From Novipirellula caenicola (GTDB lineage: Bacteria > Planctomycetota > Planctomycetia > Pirellulales > Pirellulaceae): a stretch of DNA of 64,000 nucleotides. Below the pieces are notes generated by a model that searched no databases, had not been told where the DNA came from, and was given only the letters and a program-made list of their open reading frames with translations. The stretch covers positions 1 to 64,000 of the forward strand of contig NZ_BAABRO010000019.1 of the NCBI RefSeq assembly GCF_039545035.1. The letters run 5' to 3'. The translations under genes and the position numbers were made by a program. Positions 8,701-19,640 of this stretch are shown here, in pieces. The stretch's first letter is position 1. Each line of letters begins with the position of its first letter.

Positions 8701-9868
8701 TCACCGAGTGAATCCCCGGGACCGTCAGCGAGCTTTCGGCCACATTGGTAGCGAAGATGATCCGCCGTTTGCCTGCGTCGGGATGAAAGATTCGCTGTTG
8801 TTCCTTTTGCGGCAGCCGGGCGTACAGCGGCAACAGGTCCACTCGACTGGGCATCCCTAACCGCTTGTAGTGGCCAGCGACCCGGTGGGTGACTTCACGA
8901 ATATCTCGTTCGGTGGGCAAGAAGACCAACGTGTCACCGGCACTGCCGCCTCGCGACAACGATTCGATCCCCGCGATCACATGACGCGCCAGGTCGTAGC
9001 CGCGATCTTCGTCATCGACGACCTCTTCCCAAGGCAGATAGCGGAGCTCGACCGGATAGCCGCGGCCTTCGACATTGATGATCGGAGCGGGGCCGGATTC
9101 ATCCGCAAAGTGTTCGGCAAACCGCTCGGCGTCGATGGTTGCCGAGGTGATGATGATCTTCAGATCGGGTCGCTTCGATTGCAGCCGTCGCAGGTAACCC
9201 AACAAAAAATCGATGTTCAGCGATCGCTCGTGCGCCTCGTCGATAATGATCGCATCGTAGGCATCGAGGAAGCGATCGGATTGTGTTTCCGCGAGCAGAA
9301 TCCCGTCGGTCATCAGTTTGATCAACGTCTCGGGACCGGTTTGATCGCCGAAACGAACGTGGTAGCCGACGGTTTTGCCGAGCGTGGTATCGAGTTCCTC
9401 AGCCAATCGGGTGGCGATGCTGCGGGCGGCCAAGCGACGCGGCTGGGTGTGCCCGATCATCGCCTCGCGGCCAAGGCCGGCTTCCAGACAAATTTTGGGC
9501 AGCTGGGTACTTTTGCCGCTGCCGGTTTCACCACAGACCACGATGACTTGGCGATCGCGGATCAATTGGATCAACTCGTCGCGATGCGACGTGATTGGCA
9601 GCTCGTCGGAGTACTCGATCCTTGGCGTCGCGGCCCGGCGTGCATCACACTGCTGGACCGATTCGGCCAACCGTTTTGCGTACGCTTCGGGGCTGAGTCG
9701 TTTTTTATCACGGCGCAAGCGAAAACGATCGATCCGCATCGCGGCATCAAGCGACGGAGTCGTCTGACGGTTGGATTCCGCAGGCTCTTCCGACGCTCGC
9801 GAATCGCTAGCGGGGGTGGATGGAATCGGTTCGAATGTCAGTTTCGGACTGCTTGGTTTTGCATTCAT
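5774..9868 (-). CDS. hrpA: ATP-dependent RNA helicase HrpA (DEAH box)
   Basis: About 1364 residues, close to the roughly 1300 of E. coli HrpA. In the longer frame starting at 9928, Walker A is GETGSGKS (about residues 133-140), the DEAH box lies near 230 and the TSAT motif near 262. Helicase C, HA2 and OB domains follow, then the long C-terminal DUF3418 region typical of HrpA and absent from HrpB. HrpA is a cytoplasmic 3'-5' RNA helicase that rescues stalled or collided ribosomes in E. coli. The Met at 9868 (MNAKPSSPKL) is preferred over 9928 because the 20 residues between look unrelated to the family. It lies 129 bp downstream of the RND permease on the same strand, so read-through is possible. 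Confidence 0.93.
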   Translation of the reverse strand: MNAKPSSPKLTFEPIPSTPASDSRASEEPAESNRQTTPSLDAAMRIDRFRLRRDKKRLSPEAYAKRLAESVQQCDARRAATPRIEYSDELPITSHRDELIQLIRDRQVIVVCGETGSGKSTQLPKICLEAGLGREAMIGHTQPRRLAARSIATRLAEELDTTLGKTVGYHVRFGDQTGPETLIKLMTDGILLAETQSDRFLDAYDAIIIDEAHERSLNIDFLLGYLRRLQSKRPDLKIIITSATIDAERFAEHFADESGPAPIINVEGRGYPVELRYLPWEEVVDDEDRGYDLARHVIAGIESLSRGGSAGDTLVFLPTERDIREVTHRVAGHYKRLGMPSRVDLLPLYARLPQKEQQRIFHPDAGKRRIIFATNVAESSLTVPGIHSVIDTGTARISRYSPRSKLQRLPIEPVSQASANQRAGRCGRIGPGVCVRLYSLEDYESRDAFTTPEIRRTNLASVILQTKTLRLGRLEEFPLLDPPRPESIREGIRTLMELRAIDDKHELTEIGKKLGRLPVDPRVGRMILAADEFGVLPEILPIAAALEIQDPRDRPQEKQQAADEAHAMFKDPNSDFLSYLKLWRHYEEAREKHSRSKLTRVLRQQFLSPNRMREWSDVYRQLKEMVATSLGERKGARKKIGAIRFADDPERLLDANLDDSLHQALLTGLLSSVAMIKEKSEYTGAGGLSLYLWPGSGVAASKPKWIVAAELVETAKQYARTVARIKPEWVETIGAHLIKHSYSEPHWSSKSSGAFCYERQSLFGLPVVVRRRVPLPPIDPSTARDLLIEHGLVEQQMKTTARFVRFNQKLQESIASLAAKTRRRDLVVDPYSVERFYQTHLPEDVCDRGRLEKFDRSVEAPAWTKQLRDAADLSAWLQSPPTLEENATPYMQPGDLIEAASEAITKEAFPDELQIGSSRLPLQYRFEPGGVEDGIQLKIHQAALPQVSDERLGWLVPGLLQTKLVAMIKSLPKRIRRNLVPAADVAAKVAQELAPEYGQVPFMPSVCAAFSRHAEMPVTADDFQSEKLDDYLQFLVTVVDDDGKTIASGREVQPLKEKLGSAKDQPEAAEADDSDESWARESMTTFGIESLPKEVVRTRGGVKVAQYPAFFDKGDGVAIRLVSDLATAEAMSRQGLTRLFALTEKKELRTQVRWLPSLEQAKVKLSGVVSAASVESQLIDLLARIAFVENEPVVRNKAAFDQRRGERARRIAEATQEVATWLSAMADAYFAARRQIESTTGIRFDQAMRDVRQQMDWLIHDQFLAATPWEWLKHYPRYFNAIAYRLDKLTSGSAPRDREGTETVENLRQRWMATLPESERNPRDQSATEVRWMIEELRVSLFAQPLGTAIKISPQRCEKAIAKP

Positions 9869-9997
9869 CGATACCATCTTACTGAGAACGCGAAATGTGT
9901 CGATCCGAACCAATTGCGGGCAAAACAACCTTCCCGTTTATTTGACCGCGTTGCCCACGCGGTTTGCCGCGAGATGGAAAAACACTCGATGCCAAAG

Positions 9998-12900
9998 TCA
10001 GCTCATTTCGTCCGTCGGAATCGCAATCGGCTTGACACCAAAAGTCTCGACCAGGATCGCGTAGAACGCTGGGACCACGATCAGCGTCAGGAATGTCGTC
10101 AAAAGCAATCCGACAATCATGCACCATGCGAGCCCTTCCCACAGCGCTCCGCCACTGAGTCCCAGCGGGATCAAACCGCCCACGGTGGTCGCGGTTGTCA
10201 AGAAGATCGGCAGCATCCGCTGCTTTCCAGCCTCGATCAAACACTGCCGAAACTCAGCGACGCTGAGACCGACGATCGGACCGTCGACCGTTCCCGCACT
10301 CGCTTTTTCGCTCACCCGTTGGGTGATCAAGATGTCAGCGAATTCGACGAAGATGATCGCGGTATTCAGAACGATCCCAAACAACGCCAAGATTCCAAGC
10401 TGGGGCATGAAGCCGAGTGATTCGTCAAACAAAAACAATCCCAACCACGCTCCCGCCAAGGCCAACGGCAGCGTCGACAAAATGATCAGCGGCTTGGACC
10501 AACCGTTGTACTGGAAAATCAAACACAACACGATCAGCACAAACGAGATCGCAAAGGACATCATCATTTGCCCGCCCGCTTCTTGGCTCTCCTCAAACGC
10601 TCCGCCAGGTTCGATCCAATAACCGACCGGCAAACTCGCTTGCAGCGTCTTCATCGAATCACTTTTTAGCAACCGCGAAACGACGTCGTTACCGGTCACC
10701 CCCGGTTCCATCCGCGAACTGACCTCGATCGTTCGATTCATGTTTCGGCGGGCGATCTTGGCCAAGACAAACGTGGTTTCCAGGTTGGCGATCGACGTCA
10801 ACGGCACCTTGCCAAGATCCCCTTCGACGAACGATTCTTGCAGCCCACGAATCGATTCACGTTGGTTGGGTTTCAGCCGGAAATAAACGGGAACTTCGTG
10901 ATCGCCTTCGCGAAATGTGGTCAATTGCAGCCCCGAGTAGTACGAATTCAACGTCCGTGCGACCTGCGAGTTTGTCACTCCGGCGAGCACCGCGCGATCT
11001 TGGTCCACGTTGACGCGGACCTGGTAACCGTCGACGCCCCACGAATCGTTGACGTCCCATGTTTCGGGCTGGGCTTCAACCAGTTCCTTCAAACGATTGG
11101 CGGCGGAACGAAGAACCGTGGGATCGGCGAATCCGTTCCCGGCAATCCGAAACACCAACGGATCCGCCGGCGGGCCCAATGCCAATTGCACCGGAACGAC
11201 ACGTGCGCCGACGATCGGATCGATCCCCAGCTCGGCATCGCCACGTTCGGCGATCTCACGCACGCGTTGGGCATAATCGGGCGTCACCGAGGCATCCGTC
11301 GTGCGAACCAAAATCTCAGCATACGACCGCGTCTTCGGCTCGGGGCTCCAACCAAGATGCCAACGCGATCCGCCACCGCCGACCATCGTGCGAAAGGCAC
11401 GCAGTCGAGCGGGATGTTCATCGCTGGCGGCCCCCAATGTTTGAATAATCGTCTCGACTTGCCGGGCCACTGCATCGGTTTGTTTGATCGTGGCCGTTTC
11501 GGGCAAGATGATTTTCACGGCGAACTGAGTGCCATCGGCCTCGGGAAAAAACTCGGAACTAACGGGCAACGTCATGATCCCAACGATCAACAGCAATGTG
11601 GCTAACGCCGTCCCCCATTTCGCTCGCACCGCCAACCCTCCGATTCCCGCATAGATGCGGTAAGCCCAATTCTCCGAGACGGTCTTGGACGCAGTGTTAT
11701 CGGTGGAACGCGCGTTATCCGATTTTCCTGATCGGGGGCGAATGCGTGAGATCAAACGACCGCTTGCCGCAAACGCATTGACCACCGGTGAACCCGACTT
11801 ATCCCCCCGAGGCGGACGGATAAACAGCCCGGCCAAGATCACACAAAACGTCATCGCCAACAACCAACTCAGTGCCAAGGTCGTGGAAACCGTGACCGGC
11901 AAACTGTAGACGTATTCTTTGCCGCCTCCTTCGAGCGAGAACAACATCGGTATAAACGCCGCCATCGTCGTCAACGTCCCGACCAACATCGGAATCGCCA
12001 ACGTATTGGCTCCGTCAATCGCTGCTGGAAATGGCCTCATTCCCGCGATCTGATTCGTGCGAGCTTGATCACAAACCTGGACCGCATTGTCGACCAACAA
12101 ACCGAGTGAGATGATCAACGCAGCAAGCGAGATTTGCTCTAACTGGACTCCAAATGGAGCGATCACTCCGACCGCGATCACCACCACGAAGGGGATGTTG
12201 GCGGCCATCACAAACGAAGTGCGAAAACCAACAACCAAATAAACCACGGCCACGACGATCAAAACGGCCTCGATCACATTGATGATCACATCGCGAATTT
12301 TCTTCGCCACGCTTTCAGATTGATCCGAGACCGGGGTGACCGCGATATCAGGCGGCAGTCGCTGCTCTGCATCTGCCAGCATTCGCACCCGAGCCTTGGC
12401 TGCGTTACAAACGTCGATAATATTCGATCCCGACTTCATCGTGATCCCCAACATCACTGCGGGAGTCACCTCGGACGCATCACCAAAACGACAAAGGTAA
12501 TCAGCGGGATCCTCGAGACCTCGTGTTACCGTCAACCCAAGCTCGGCAAGCGGGACACTGTTGTCGCCACCATTGGTGCGAACGGTGCTGGCGATCTGTT
12601 GGATCTCTTGCACCGCATTGAATTGGCCGCCCGTCTTGACGGCGTAGTGGCCCGATTCGGTATCCAGTTCGCCGCCGGCTTCGATGATGTTTCGTTCGCT
12701 GGCCAACGTTTCAAGCTGTGCCGTGGTCAAACCAAGCTGCGACCAATTGGCGAGATCGGTTTCGATATAGATCGCTTCCTCTTGCTCGCCAAACATCTCG
12801 ACTTTGGCGACCCCTGGTAACAATCGCACCGCGTCTTGGACCTCTTCGGCATAGATCTCTAATTGACGAGGCGAATAGAGATCCTGCGGGCGAACGTGAT

Positions 12901-13354
12901 CACGCTCATGCGAGGGCGTTTGATGCACCGCCAATAACAACACCGCAGTATCGCCAAATTCATCGTTCACCACGGGCGTGATATCAGGTTCAGGCATCGG
13001 CACGGTTTGCACACGTGCACGCACCTTGTCCCAGACATTCTGAATATCAGCGGGTGCGACATTGTCTTCCAATTCGACAAAGATCGTCGACTGCCCCGTC
13101 AATGTCGTCGACCGAGTAAAATCCACCTCCTCGATACTAATCAAACTTTGTTCGATCTTGTCCGTGATCAGTTCCTCGACCGTTTCCGCGGACGCGCCGG
13201 GCCACACGGTCGAAACGACACAGACGCGAATCGTAAACTCGGGATCTTCGCGGCGAGGAATGGTGACATAGGTCACCGCGCCACACACCATCGCAAGCAT
13301 CACGACCGAGATCACGATGGGGCGATACTTGACCGCCAATGCAGGAAGCGACAT
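9998..13354 (-). CDS. RND efflux permease (AcrB/HAE1-like)
   Basis: The 1118-residue protein starts with MSLPALAVKYRPIVISV and a first membrane helix. Two repeats follow, each a large periplasmic loop followed by several helices: the RND fold. The TM4 region reads LGLLVDNAVQVCDQA; the first Asp of the usual Asp-Asp proton-relay pair is kept and the second is Asn, a variant seen in other RND branches. It should export hydrophobic or amphiphilic compounds using proton motive force with the membrane-fusion protein encoded immediately upstream. Its ATG overlaps that gene's stop (TAATG), indicating translational coupling. No outer-membrane channel gene is present in the operon, so a channel encoded elsewhere is presumably used. 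The substrate is unknown. Confidence 0.92.
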   Translation of the reverse strand: MSLPALAVKYRPIVISVVMLAMVCGAVTYVTIPRREDPEFTIRVCVVSTVWPGASAETVEELITDKIEQSLISIEEVDFTRSTTLTGQSTIFVELEDNVAPADIQNVWDKVRARVQTVPMPEPDITPVVNDEFGDTAVLLLAVHQTPSHERDHVRPQDLYSPRQLEIYAEEVQDAVRLLPGVAKVEMFGEQEEAIYIETDLANWSQLGLTTAQLETLASERNIIEAGGELDTESGHYAVKTGGQFNAVQEIQQIASTVRTNGGDNSVPLAELGLTVTRGLEDPADYLCRFGDASEVTPAVMLGITMKSGSNIIDVCNAAKARVRMLADAEQRLPPDIAVTPVSDQSESVAKKIRDVIINVIEAVLIVVAVVYLVVGFRTSFVMAANIPFVVVIAVGVIAPFGVQLEQISLAALIISLGLLVDNAVQVCDQARTNQIAGMRPFPAAIDGANTLAIPMLVGTLTTMAAFIPMLFSLEGGGKEYVYSLPVTVSTTLALSWLLAMTFCVILAGLFIRPPRGDKSGSPVVNAFAASGRLISRIRPRSGKSDNARSTDNTASKTVSENWAYRIYAGIGGLAVRAKWGTALATLLLIVGIMTLPVSSEFFPEADGTQFAVKIILPETATIKQTDAVARQVETIIQTLGAASDEHPARLRAFRTMVGGGGSRWHLGWSPEPKTRSYAEILVRTTDASVTPDYAQRVREIAERGDAELGIDPIVGARVVPVQLALGPPADPLVFRIAGNGFADPTVLRSAANRLKELVEAQPETWDVNDSWGVDGYQVRVNVDQDRAVLAGVTNSQVARTLNSYYSGLQLTTFREGDHEVPVYFRLKPNQRESIRGLQESFVEGDLGKVPLTSIANLETTFVLAKIARRNMNRTIEVSSRMEPGVTGNDVVSRLLKSDSMKTLQASLPVGYWIEPGGAFEESQEAGGQMMMSFAISFVLIVLCLIFQYNGWSKPLIILSTLPLALAGAWLGLFLFDESLGFMPQLGILALFGIVLNTAIIFVEFADILITQRVSEKASAGTVDGPIVGLSVAEFRQCLIEAGKQRMLPIFLTTATTVGGLIPLGLSGGALWEGLAWCMIVGLLLTTFLTLIVVPAFYAILVETFGVKPIAIPTDEMS

Positions 13355-15123
13355 TACAAAGACTCCGATTCATTGACATTCGCTTCGGACACGTGCGAAC
13401 GGGCACCGCCGGTTGGGGTTTCCGCTAACGCGGACTGCACGATTCGCACCGCTTCCCCGTCACGCAAATAATGCACGCCGTTGACGATGACCTGCATCCC
13501 ATCGGTCAACGCCGGTGACTGGATCTCGACTAACGAGCCCACATCCAAATTGCCGGCTTGCGTCAGCTGAACCGCTAACTTTTTCGCATGACCGTCCTGA
13601 GCGACAAACAAAAACGTTTCGCCCGATTCCTCGTAAATCGCCTCGATTGGCACGTAGAAACCCGAATCCACGTCATCATTGGACAGATCCACCATCACTA
13701 AATCTCCAGGACGCAACATCCATTGGGCCCCCGCGTCCAACACGACCGATTCGCCGTCCCAGCCGGATGCCGAGACCGAGTCGTCGACCAGTTCGCCGAC
13801 ATAGATCGTTTCCTGGGGAAGCGTTTGCCGACCGCCATCGTCGTCCACGAACGAAACCGAACGAAAAACCCAATTACCCAGAAACGGAATCCGCAAATCG
13901 TTTTCGATCAAACGTTGGCGTTTGACCTTTAAGATTTTTGGCAGGATGCCGTCGAGCGTTGCATTGGTGACTCGGTAAACGAACGCTCCCTCGTCATCGT
14001 GATGGATCGACTTCTCCTCCACCAGCGTCACCTCGGCGGGAGTCCCCATCATGCGATTAAGTTTTAGCGGCCAAATGTCTTCGGACCTGGCCACGCGGTC
14101 CTCGGAAATGGATTCCGGCAAAGTGTCGCGAAATTTTTCGTTCAACAACAACAGCGTCATCGTAAAGGTTCGCGTGGTTAGATCCGCACTTGGTGCGATG
14201 CTGTAAACAAACGCATTGACGTGTCGCATCGTGCCATCGGGCAACTCGAACGAAGCTGGCAAATTTCGCCGCTGGCGGATCTGGCGTGATTGTTGCGACG
14301 ACAGCTCGACTTCGACTTTGATCGGGTTGGACATCTGCAATTTCAACACCGGTGAACCTGCGGTCACGACGCTGCCAGGCACCACCATCACCTCGGCGAT
14401 TTGCCCTTGGTAGGACCCGTACAATGTGGTGTTTTTCAAGTCGCGTTCGGCGTCACGCAGCAGTTGTTTGGCGCGTCGCACCTCCGATTCGGCGGACTTC
14501 AATTCCGCGTGAGCCTGTTTCTCGCTCGCTTCGAGCGATCGCAACGCTGCCTTCCGCGTTTGCACCAAATTCTCGGCTTGGTCGTACTCTGAGTCCGACG
14601 CGGCCTGTTGAGCTTTCAGCTTTCTTAATCGATCGAATTCGACTTCGGCTAGTTTCAAATCCGCTTCTGCCGATTTGATTTCCACAGGCAATGCTTCGAG
14701 CACGCGAATCTCGATACTCTCTTTTTTACGTTCAGCCACTTCGACATCGGCCTCTGCCGATTCGACCGCGATGTCGTATTGAGCGGTTTCGATTTGCGCA
14801 AGCGGCGTCCCCGGCTGAATCAATTTGCCATCGGGATCCACGATCCGTCCGTCCACATCCAACCCCGGTTCAAGCACCCACTCGAGCCGCCCCGAAACCT
14901 CGAAACCAAGATCCTCGGTCTTCCAAGACTTGACGCTGCCGGACGCCATAAAGGACGACGGAGGCGCCGCATTGACCAACGTCATCACCGTCACCGGTTG
15001 AGCCGGCTTTTCGGCGAATTCAACTTGCGGTTTCTGACACCCCAGCACTAGCAGGCAACTGCAAGTCGACAGCAGCAGCCCCGCTCGGATGCGTCCCGCT
15101 GCCATCAATTCTTTACGATGCAT
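13354..15123 (-). CDS. RND efflux membrane-fusion (adaptor) lipoprotein
   Basis: This 589-residue protein starts at 15123 with a lipoprotein signal (lipobox LVLGC near residue 29). A longer frame runs upstream but would lie inside the TetR gene. Order: a lipoyl/barrel half (GSVKSWKTEDLGFEVSGRLE), a long alpha-hairpin of about 130 residues rich in Glu, Ala and Lys, the second lipoyl half (YQGQIAEVMVVPGSVVTAG), then beta-barrel and membrane-proximal domains. It is longer than AcrA (about 400 residues), with insertions in the C-terminal half. The role is to bridge the permease and an outer-membrane channel. It overlaps tetR by 11 bp upstream and the permease gene by one base downstream, so the three form one operon. 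Confidence 0.88.
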   Translation of the reverse strand: MHRKELMAAGRIRAGLLLSTCSCLLVLGCQKPQVEFAEKPAQPVTVMTLVNAAPPSSFMASGSVKSWKTEDLGFEVSGRLEWVLEPGLDVDGRIVDPDGKLIQPGTPLAQIETAQYDIAVESAEADVEVAERKKESIEIRVLEALPVEIKSAEADLKLAEVEFDRLRKLKAQQAASDSEYDQAENLVQTRKAALRSLEASEKQAHAELKSAESEVRRAKQLLRDAERDLKNTTLYGSYQGQIAEVMVVPGSVVTAGSPVLKLQMSNPIKVEVELSSQQSRQIRQRRNLPASFELPDGTMRHVNAFVYSIAPSADLTTRTFTMTLLLLNEKFRDTLPESISEDRVARSEDIWPLKLNRMMGTPAEVTLVEEKSIHHDDEGAFVYRVTNATLDGILPKILKVKRQRLIENDLRIPFLGNWVFRSVSFVDDDGGRQTLPQETIYVGELVDDSVSASGWDGESVVLDAGAQWMLRPGDLVMVDLSNDDVDSGFYVPIEAIYEESGETFLFVAQDGHAKKLAVQLTQAGNLDVGSLVEIQSPALTDGMQVIVNGVHYLRDGEAVRIVQSALAETPTGGARSHVSEANVNESESL

Positions 15124-15772
15124 CTTGGCTTCCTTTTTCAGTGGGCTGCAGCAATTTGACGAGTGTTCGTTGAAGTAACGCGTAGAAATCGATACGAAAC
15201 TCGCGGTATTTCGCTTCTTGAAGGATCGCGGCGAGTTGCTCGGTCGGGTGCGCCATTGGCCACAGCCCCGCGACCACGGCATGGTACTGAAACAAAAAAT
15301 CCTTGGCGGCAGTATGGGAAAGCTGCGGCAGCGATTGGTGAATCAACGTCACAAAGCGATCGGTCGGTGCCAAGAGAGACTCTTTGAATTCCGTGATCGC
15401 TTCGTCCGACAGATTGCGTTCGAGCACGAGCGACAAGACCACCTTCAAACGACACAATCGAGGATGCAACTTCAATTCGTCCACCAGCGCCGCGGCCACT
15501 CGCGTGGAGGTCGGTTTTCGCAACCGACCGACCCGCTGTTCGAGCCCCCCAAGCCAGGCCTGCAACTCATGTCCGTACAGCGACAGAAACACTTCTTCTT
15601 TGGTTTTGAAGTAGTGGTACAAACTCGCTTTGCCCACGCCCGCTCGCTCGGCAACATCCCGCATCGAGATATCCGCAAGTTCTTTTTCATCGAAAAGTGA
15701 CGCAGCAGCATCCAATATCGCGCTCGTTCGCTCGGCTTTTTGCGACGGTTTCCTTGCTCGTTGCCAATTCAT
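15113..15772 (-). CDS. TetR/AcrR-family repressor of the efflux operon
   Basis: The 219-residue protein has the TetR DNA-binding domain at its N-terminus; the helix-turn-helix reads SMRDVAERAGVGKASLYHYF followed by KTKEEVF. The C-terminal ligand-binding half ends with the coding start of the membrane-fusion gene overlapping it. A start at 15823 is open, but the one at 15772 (MNWQRARKP) fits the family better and leaves the two operator-like palindromes (15826-15862) upstream as non-coding DNA. It most likely represses its own operon and is released by a compound that the pump exports. The ligand is unknown. Confidence 0.9.
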   Translation of the reverse strand: MNWQRARKPSQKAERTSAILDAAASLFDEKELADISMRDVAERAGVGKASLYHYFKTKEEVFLSLYGHELQAWLGGLEQRVGRLRKPTSTRVAAALVDELKLHPRLCRLKVVLSLVLERNLSDEAITEFKESLLAPTDRFVTLIHQSLPQLSHTAAKDFLFQYHAVVAGLWPMAHPTEQLAAILQEAKYREFRIDFYALLQRTLVKLLQPTEKGSQDAS

Positions 15773-15825
15773 CCCCAACCTCGTTCGTTCTCTGCCGTTT
15801 GCAATCCACCCTTTCGCCGGCAATT

Positions 15826-15862
15826 CCGACCGTCGGTCGGCTATTTATCGACCACCGGTCGA
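15826..15862. promoter_or_regulatory. Two operator-like palindromes upstream of tetR
   Basis: CCGACCG-T-CGGTCGG (15826-15840) is a perfect 15-bp palindrome. TCGACC-ACC-GGTCGA (15848-15862) is a second perfect inverted repeat, with centres 22 bp apart, about two helical turns. Both share the GACCG/CGGTC half-site style common to TetR operators. They lie 54-90 bp upstream of the preferred tetR start, where a promoter would be. They probably bind the TetR product cooperatively. Confidence 0.6.
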
Positions 15863-16133
15863 CAATAGTTTAGTCAGGTCTCAAGGATGCTGTCTAGAGC
15901 AGCGTCAAAACGCACGACGGAGGTGTGCTGTGGGCCGCAAGACACCGGGCAATGCGTGGGATCCTGCCGCTCACGCGTCACGGCTCACTAAATCAGCAGT
16001 CTCTCGGAGTGGGTGAAGAGGCAACCGAAAAGCCGCGAGACCAAAAACGACGACACGCCCAAAGAACCAGCAAACAGGGCTTCGCCCAACGCGATCCATA
16101 CCGAAAAGAAGGGTGGCCAAACCCGCCACAAAA
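15863..16133. other. Intergenic region upstream of the efflux operon
   Basis: The non-coding stretch from the tetR start to the SLC13 stop is about 360 bp. Apart from the operator palindromes at its left end I see nothing distinct. It should contain the efflux operon promoter and the 3' end of the SLC13 transcript, but I cannot place a -10/-35 pair convincingly. Confidence 0.4.
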
Positions 16134-17945
16134 CTAGGGCGTCGGCAGCGCGACCGGGACAAACGGCCAGACTTGAGGGATGATCAGCATCGAAACCACA
16201 AACACGATGATGCTTAGCGGAAAACCAAATCGCACGTAGTCGCTAAAGCGATAACCACCGACCCCATACACCATCGTGTTGGTTTGATAACCGATCGGCG
16301 TCAGAAAGCTTGCCGATGCCGCGATCATCACCGCGATCACAAACGGAGCCGGATCGACCCCCAATTTCCCAGCCGTGCTGACCGCGATCGTAAACATCAA
16401 TACCGCGGCAGCGTTGTTGGTGATCAGTTCGGTACAGATCATGGTGGCGATAAAGATGGCGGCGAGCGAACCGAGGTTGCCCCCTGCGATGCTGAGCATC
16501 CCGTTGGCGATGGCGTCGGCCGCCTTACTCTGCTCGAGTGATTCCCCGATCCCGATCGCCGCTCCGATCACAATCAGCACCGACCAATCGATGCTGCGAC
16601 GTGCTTCGGACGTGGTGCAGCAGCGGAACGCGATCATGGCGATTGCAGCGATCAGCGCCGACGTCATGATCGAAACGGGAGTCAACGTGGCGGCGACCAC
16701 CATGGCTAGCATGACACCGATCGACAACCACGCCAGCTCGGGACGACGCACGGCTCCTTTTTCCACCGTGCTAACCAGATAGAAGTCATGCGACTCGCGA
16801 CGGCGATGCAGGAACGAAGGCGACGCTTCCAACAACAACACATCGCCGACCTCTAATCGCACATCCCCGATTTTGCCGGTCAACCGTCGACCGCCACGAG
16901 CCACCGCGACCACCGCCGCGTTGTAGTGCGAGCGAAACTTGCCTTCGCGAATGGTCTTGCCCAACAGGGCACAGCGTGAACTGACGACCGCTTCGACCAG
17001 CGTCCGCTGCCACGTCGGCACTCGCAATTTACGCGCTTGGTCGTCGGGAATCGTCAAGCCGCGAATCTTTCGCATGTCGACAACGCTATCGAGGGCCCCA
17101 ACCAAAATCAAAACGTCATCAGCGCGCAAGATCTCGTTCGGCTTGGCTGCGGCGATGATCCCGTCTTGCCGCTGAATCTCGGCAACGTACAGTCCTGGCA
17201 AATGCCGCAGCCCGGCCTCTTGCAGCGTTCGCCCCACCAGCGGTCCGGTGGGATCCACTTCCATTTCGACGGTGTATTGCCGCGGGTCATCTGAAACGCT
17301 GACGGCCGCTTGCCGCTCGGGCAGCAACCATCGAGAGCAGCCGATGATGTAGATCAGCCCCACGATGGCAGCAGGAACGCCCACCGCCGCAGGCTCGAAG
17401 AACGCCATTTGGGCGCCGTTGAGCTGCTCGTACTTGTCCTTGATGATCAGATTGGTGCTGGTCCCCATGATCGTGCACATGCCACCCAAAATCGCGGCGT
17501 ACGACAACGGCAACAACAATCGGCTGCTACTGACCGAGACACGTTTGCTGAGGTCAGAAACGACCGGCATCAACGCGGCAACCAACGGAGTGTTATTCAA
17601 AAAACCACTCAGCGTCGCGACGGGAACAAGCAGTCGCACCTGCGCCCCGAACAGATTCCGGGCCTTGCTAAGCAGCCACCCGGTGGCAAGCTCGGTACCG
17701 CCAGTGAACTCGAGCCCCGCGACCACAGCAAACAGCAGCGCTACGGTGATCAAGCCTTTGTTTCCGAAGCCTGCGACTGCTTCTTCGGCGGTCGGCAGCA
17801 GCGGCGACCCACTGATCTCTTGGGCCAACATGATCAGCCCAAGAAACATCAAGGCGAGCAAATCGGTTGCCGCCACACGCATCGCGAGACACACCAGCAG
17901 CGAGCCAGCGACGATGACGGTCAACCACGCTTCCCAAGTCACCAT
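16134..17945 (-). CDS. SLC13/DASS-type anion permease with two TrkA-C domains
   Basis: The 603-residue protein has the standard SLC13 arrangement: an N-terminal half with SGFLNNTP (residues 114-120) and GTSTNLI (161-167), a central cytoplasmic insert, and a C-terminal half with ITNNAAA and TPIGYQTN. NNTP/NNAA and the SNT-like motifs form the sodium and anion sites in this family. The central insert holds two TrkA-C (RCK_C) domains beginning near residues 216 and 320, which regulate transport in related bacterial permeases. Likely substrates are sulfate or dicarboxylates; the TrkA-C form is often called a sulfate/Na+ permease. It ends the minus-strand group: the symporter gene lies 9 bp upstream, suggesting cotranscription. 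Confidence 0.88.
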   Translation of the reverse strand: MVTWEAWLTVIVAGSLLVCLAMRVAATDLLALMFLGLIMLAQEISGSPLLPTAEEAVAGFGNKGLITVALLFAVVAGLEFTGGTELATGWLLSKARNLFGAQVRLLVPVATLSGFLNNTPLVAALMPVVSDLSKRVSVSSSRLLLPLSYAAILGGMCTIMGTSTNLIIKDKYEQLNGAQMAFFEPAAVGVPAAIVGLIYIIGCSRWLLPERQAAVSVSDDPRQYTVEMEVDPTGPLVGRTLQEAGLRHLPGLYVAEIQRQDGIIAAAKPNEILRADDVLILVGALDSVVDMRKIRGLTIPDDQARKLRVPTWQRTLVEAVVSSRCALLGKTIREGKFRSHYNAAVVAVARGGRRLTGKIGDVRLEVGDVLLLEASPSFLHRRRESHDFYLVSTVEKGAVRRPELAWLSIGVMLAMVVAATLTPVSIMTSALIAAIAMIAFRCCTTSEARRSIDWSVLIVIGAAIGIGESLEQSKAADAIANGMLSIAGGNLGSLAAIFIATMICTELITNNAAAVLMFTIAVSTAGKLGVDPAPFVIAVMIAASASFLTPIGYQTNTMVYGVGGYRFSDYVRFGFPLSIIVFVVSMLIIPQVWPFVPVALPTP

Positions 17946-17954
17946 AAATACGGA

Positions 17955-19636
<1,682 letters not shown>

Positions 19637-19640
<4 letters not shown>

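Noticed and set aside
8870-10420. 516-codon plus-strand frame
   Set aside because: It lies antisense to hrpA and the RND gene, with no domain, and the helicase motifs on the other strand are unmistakable.
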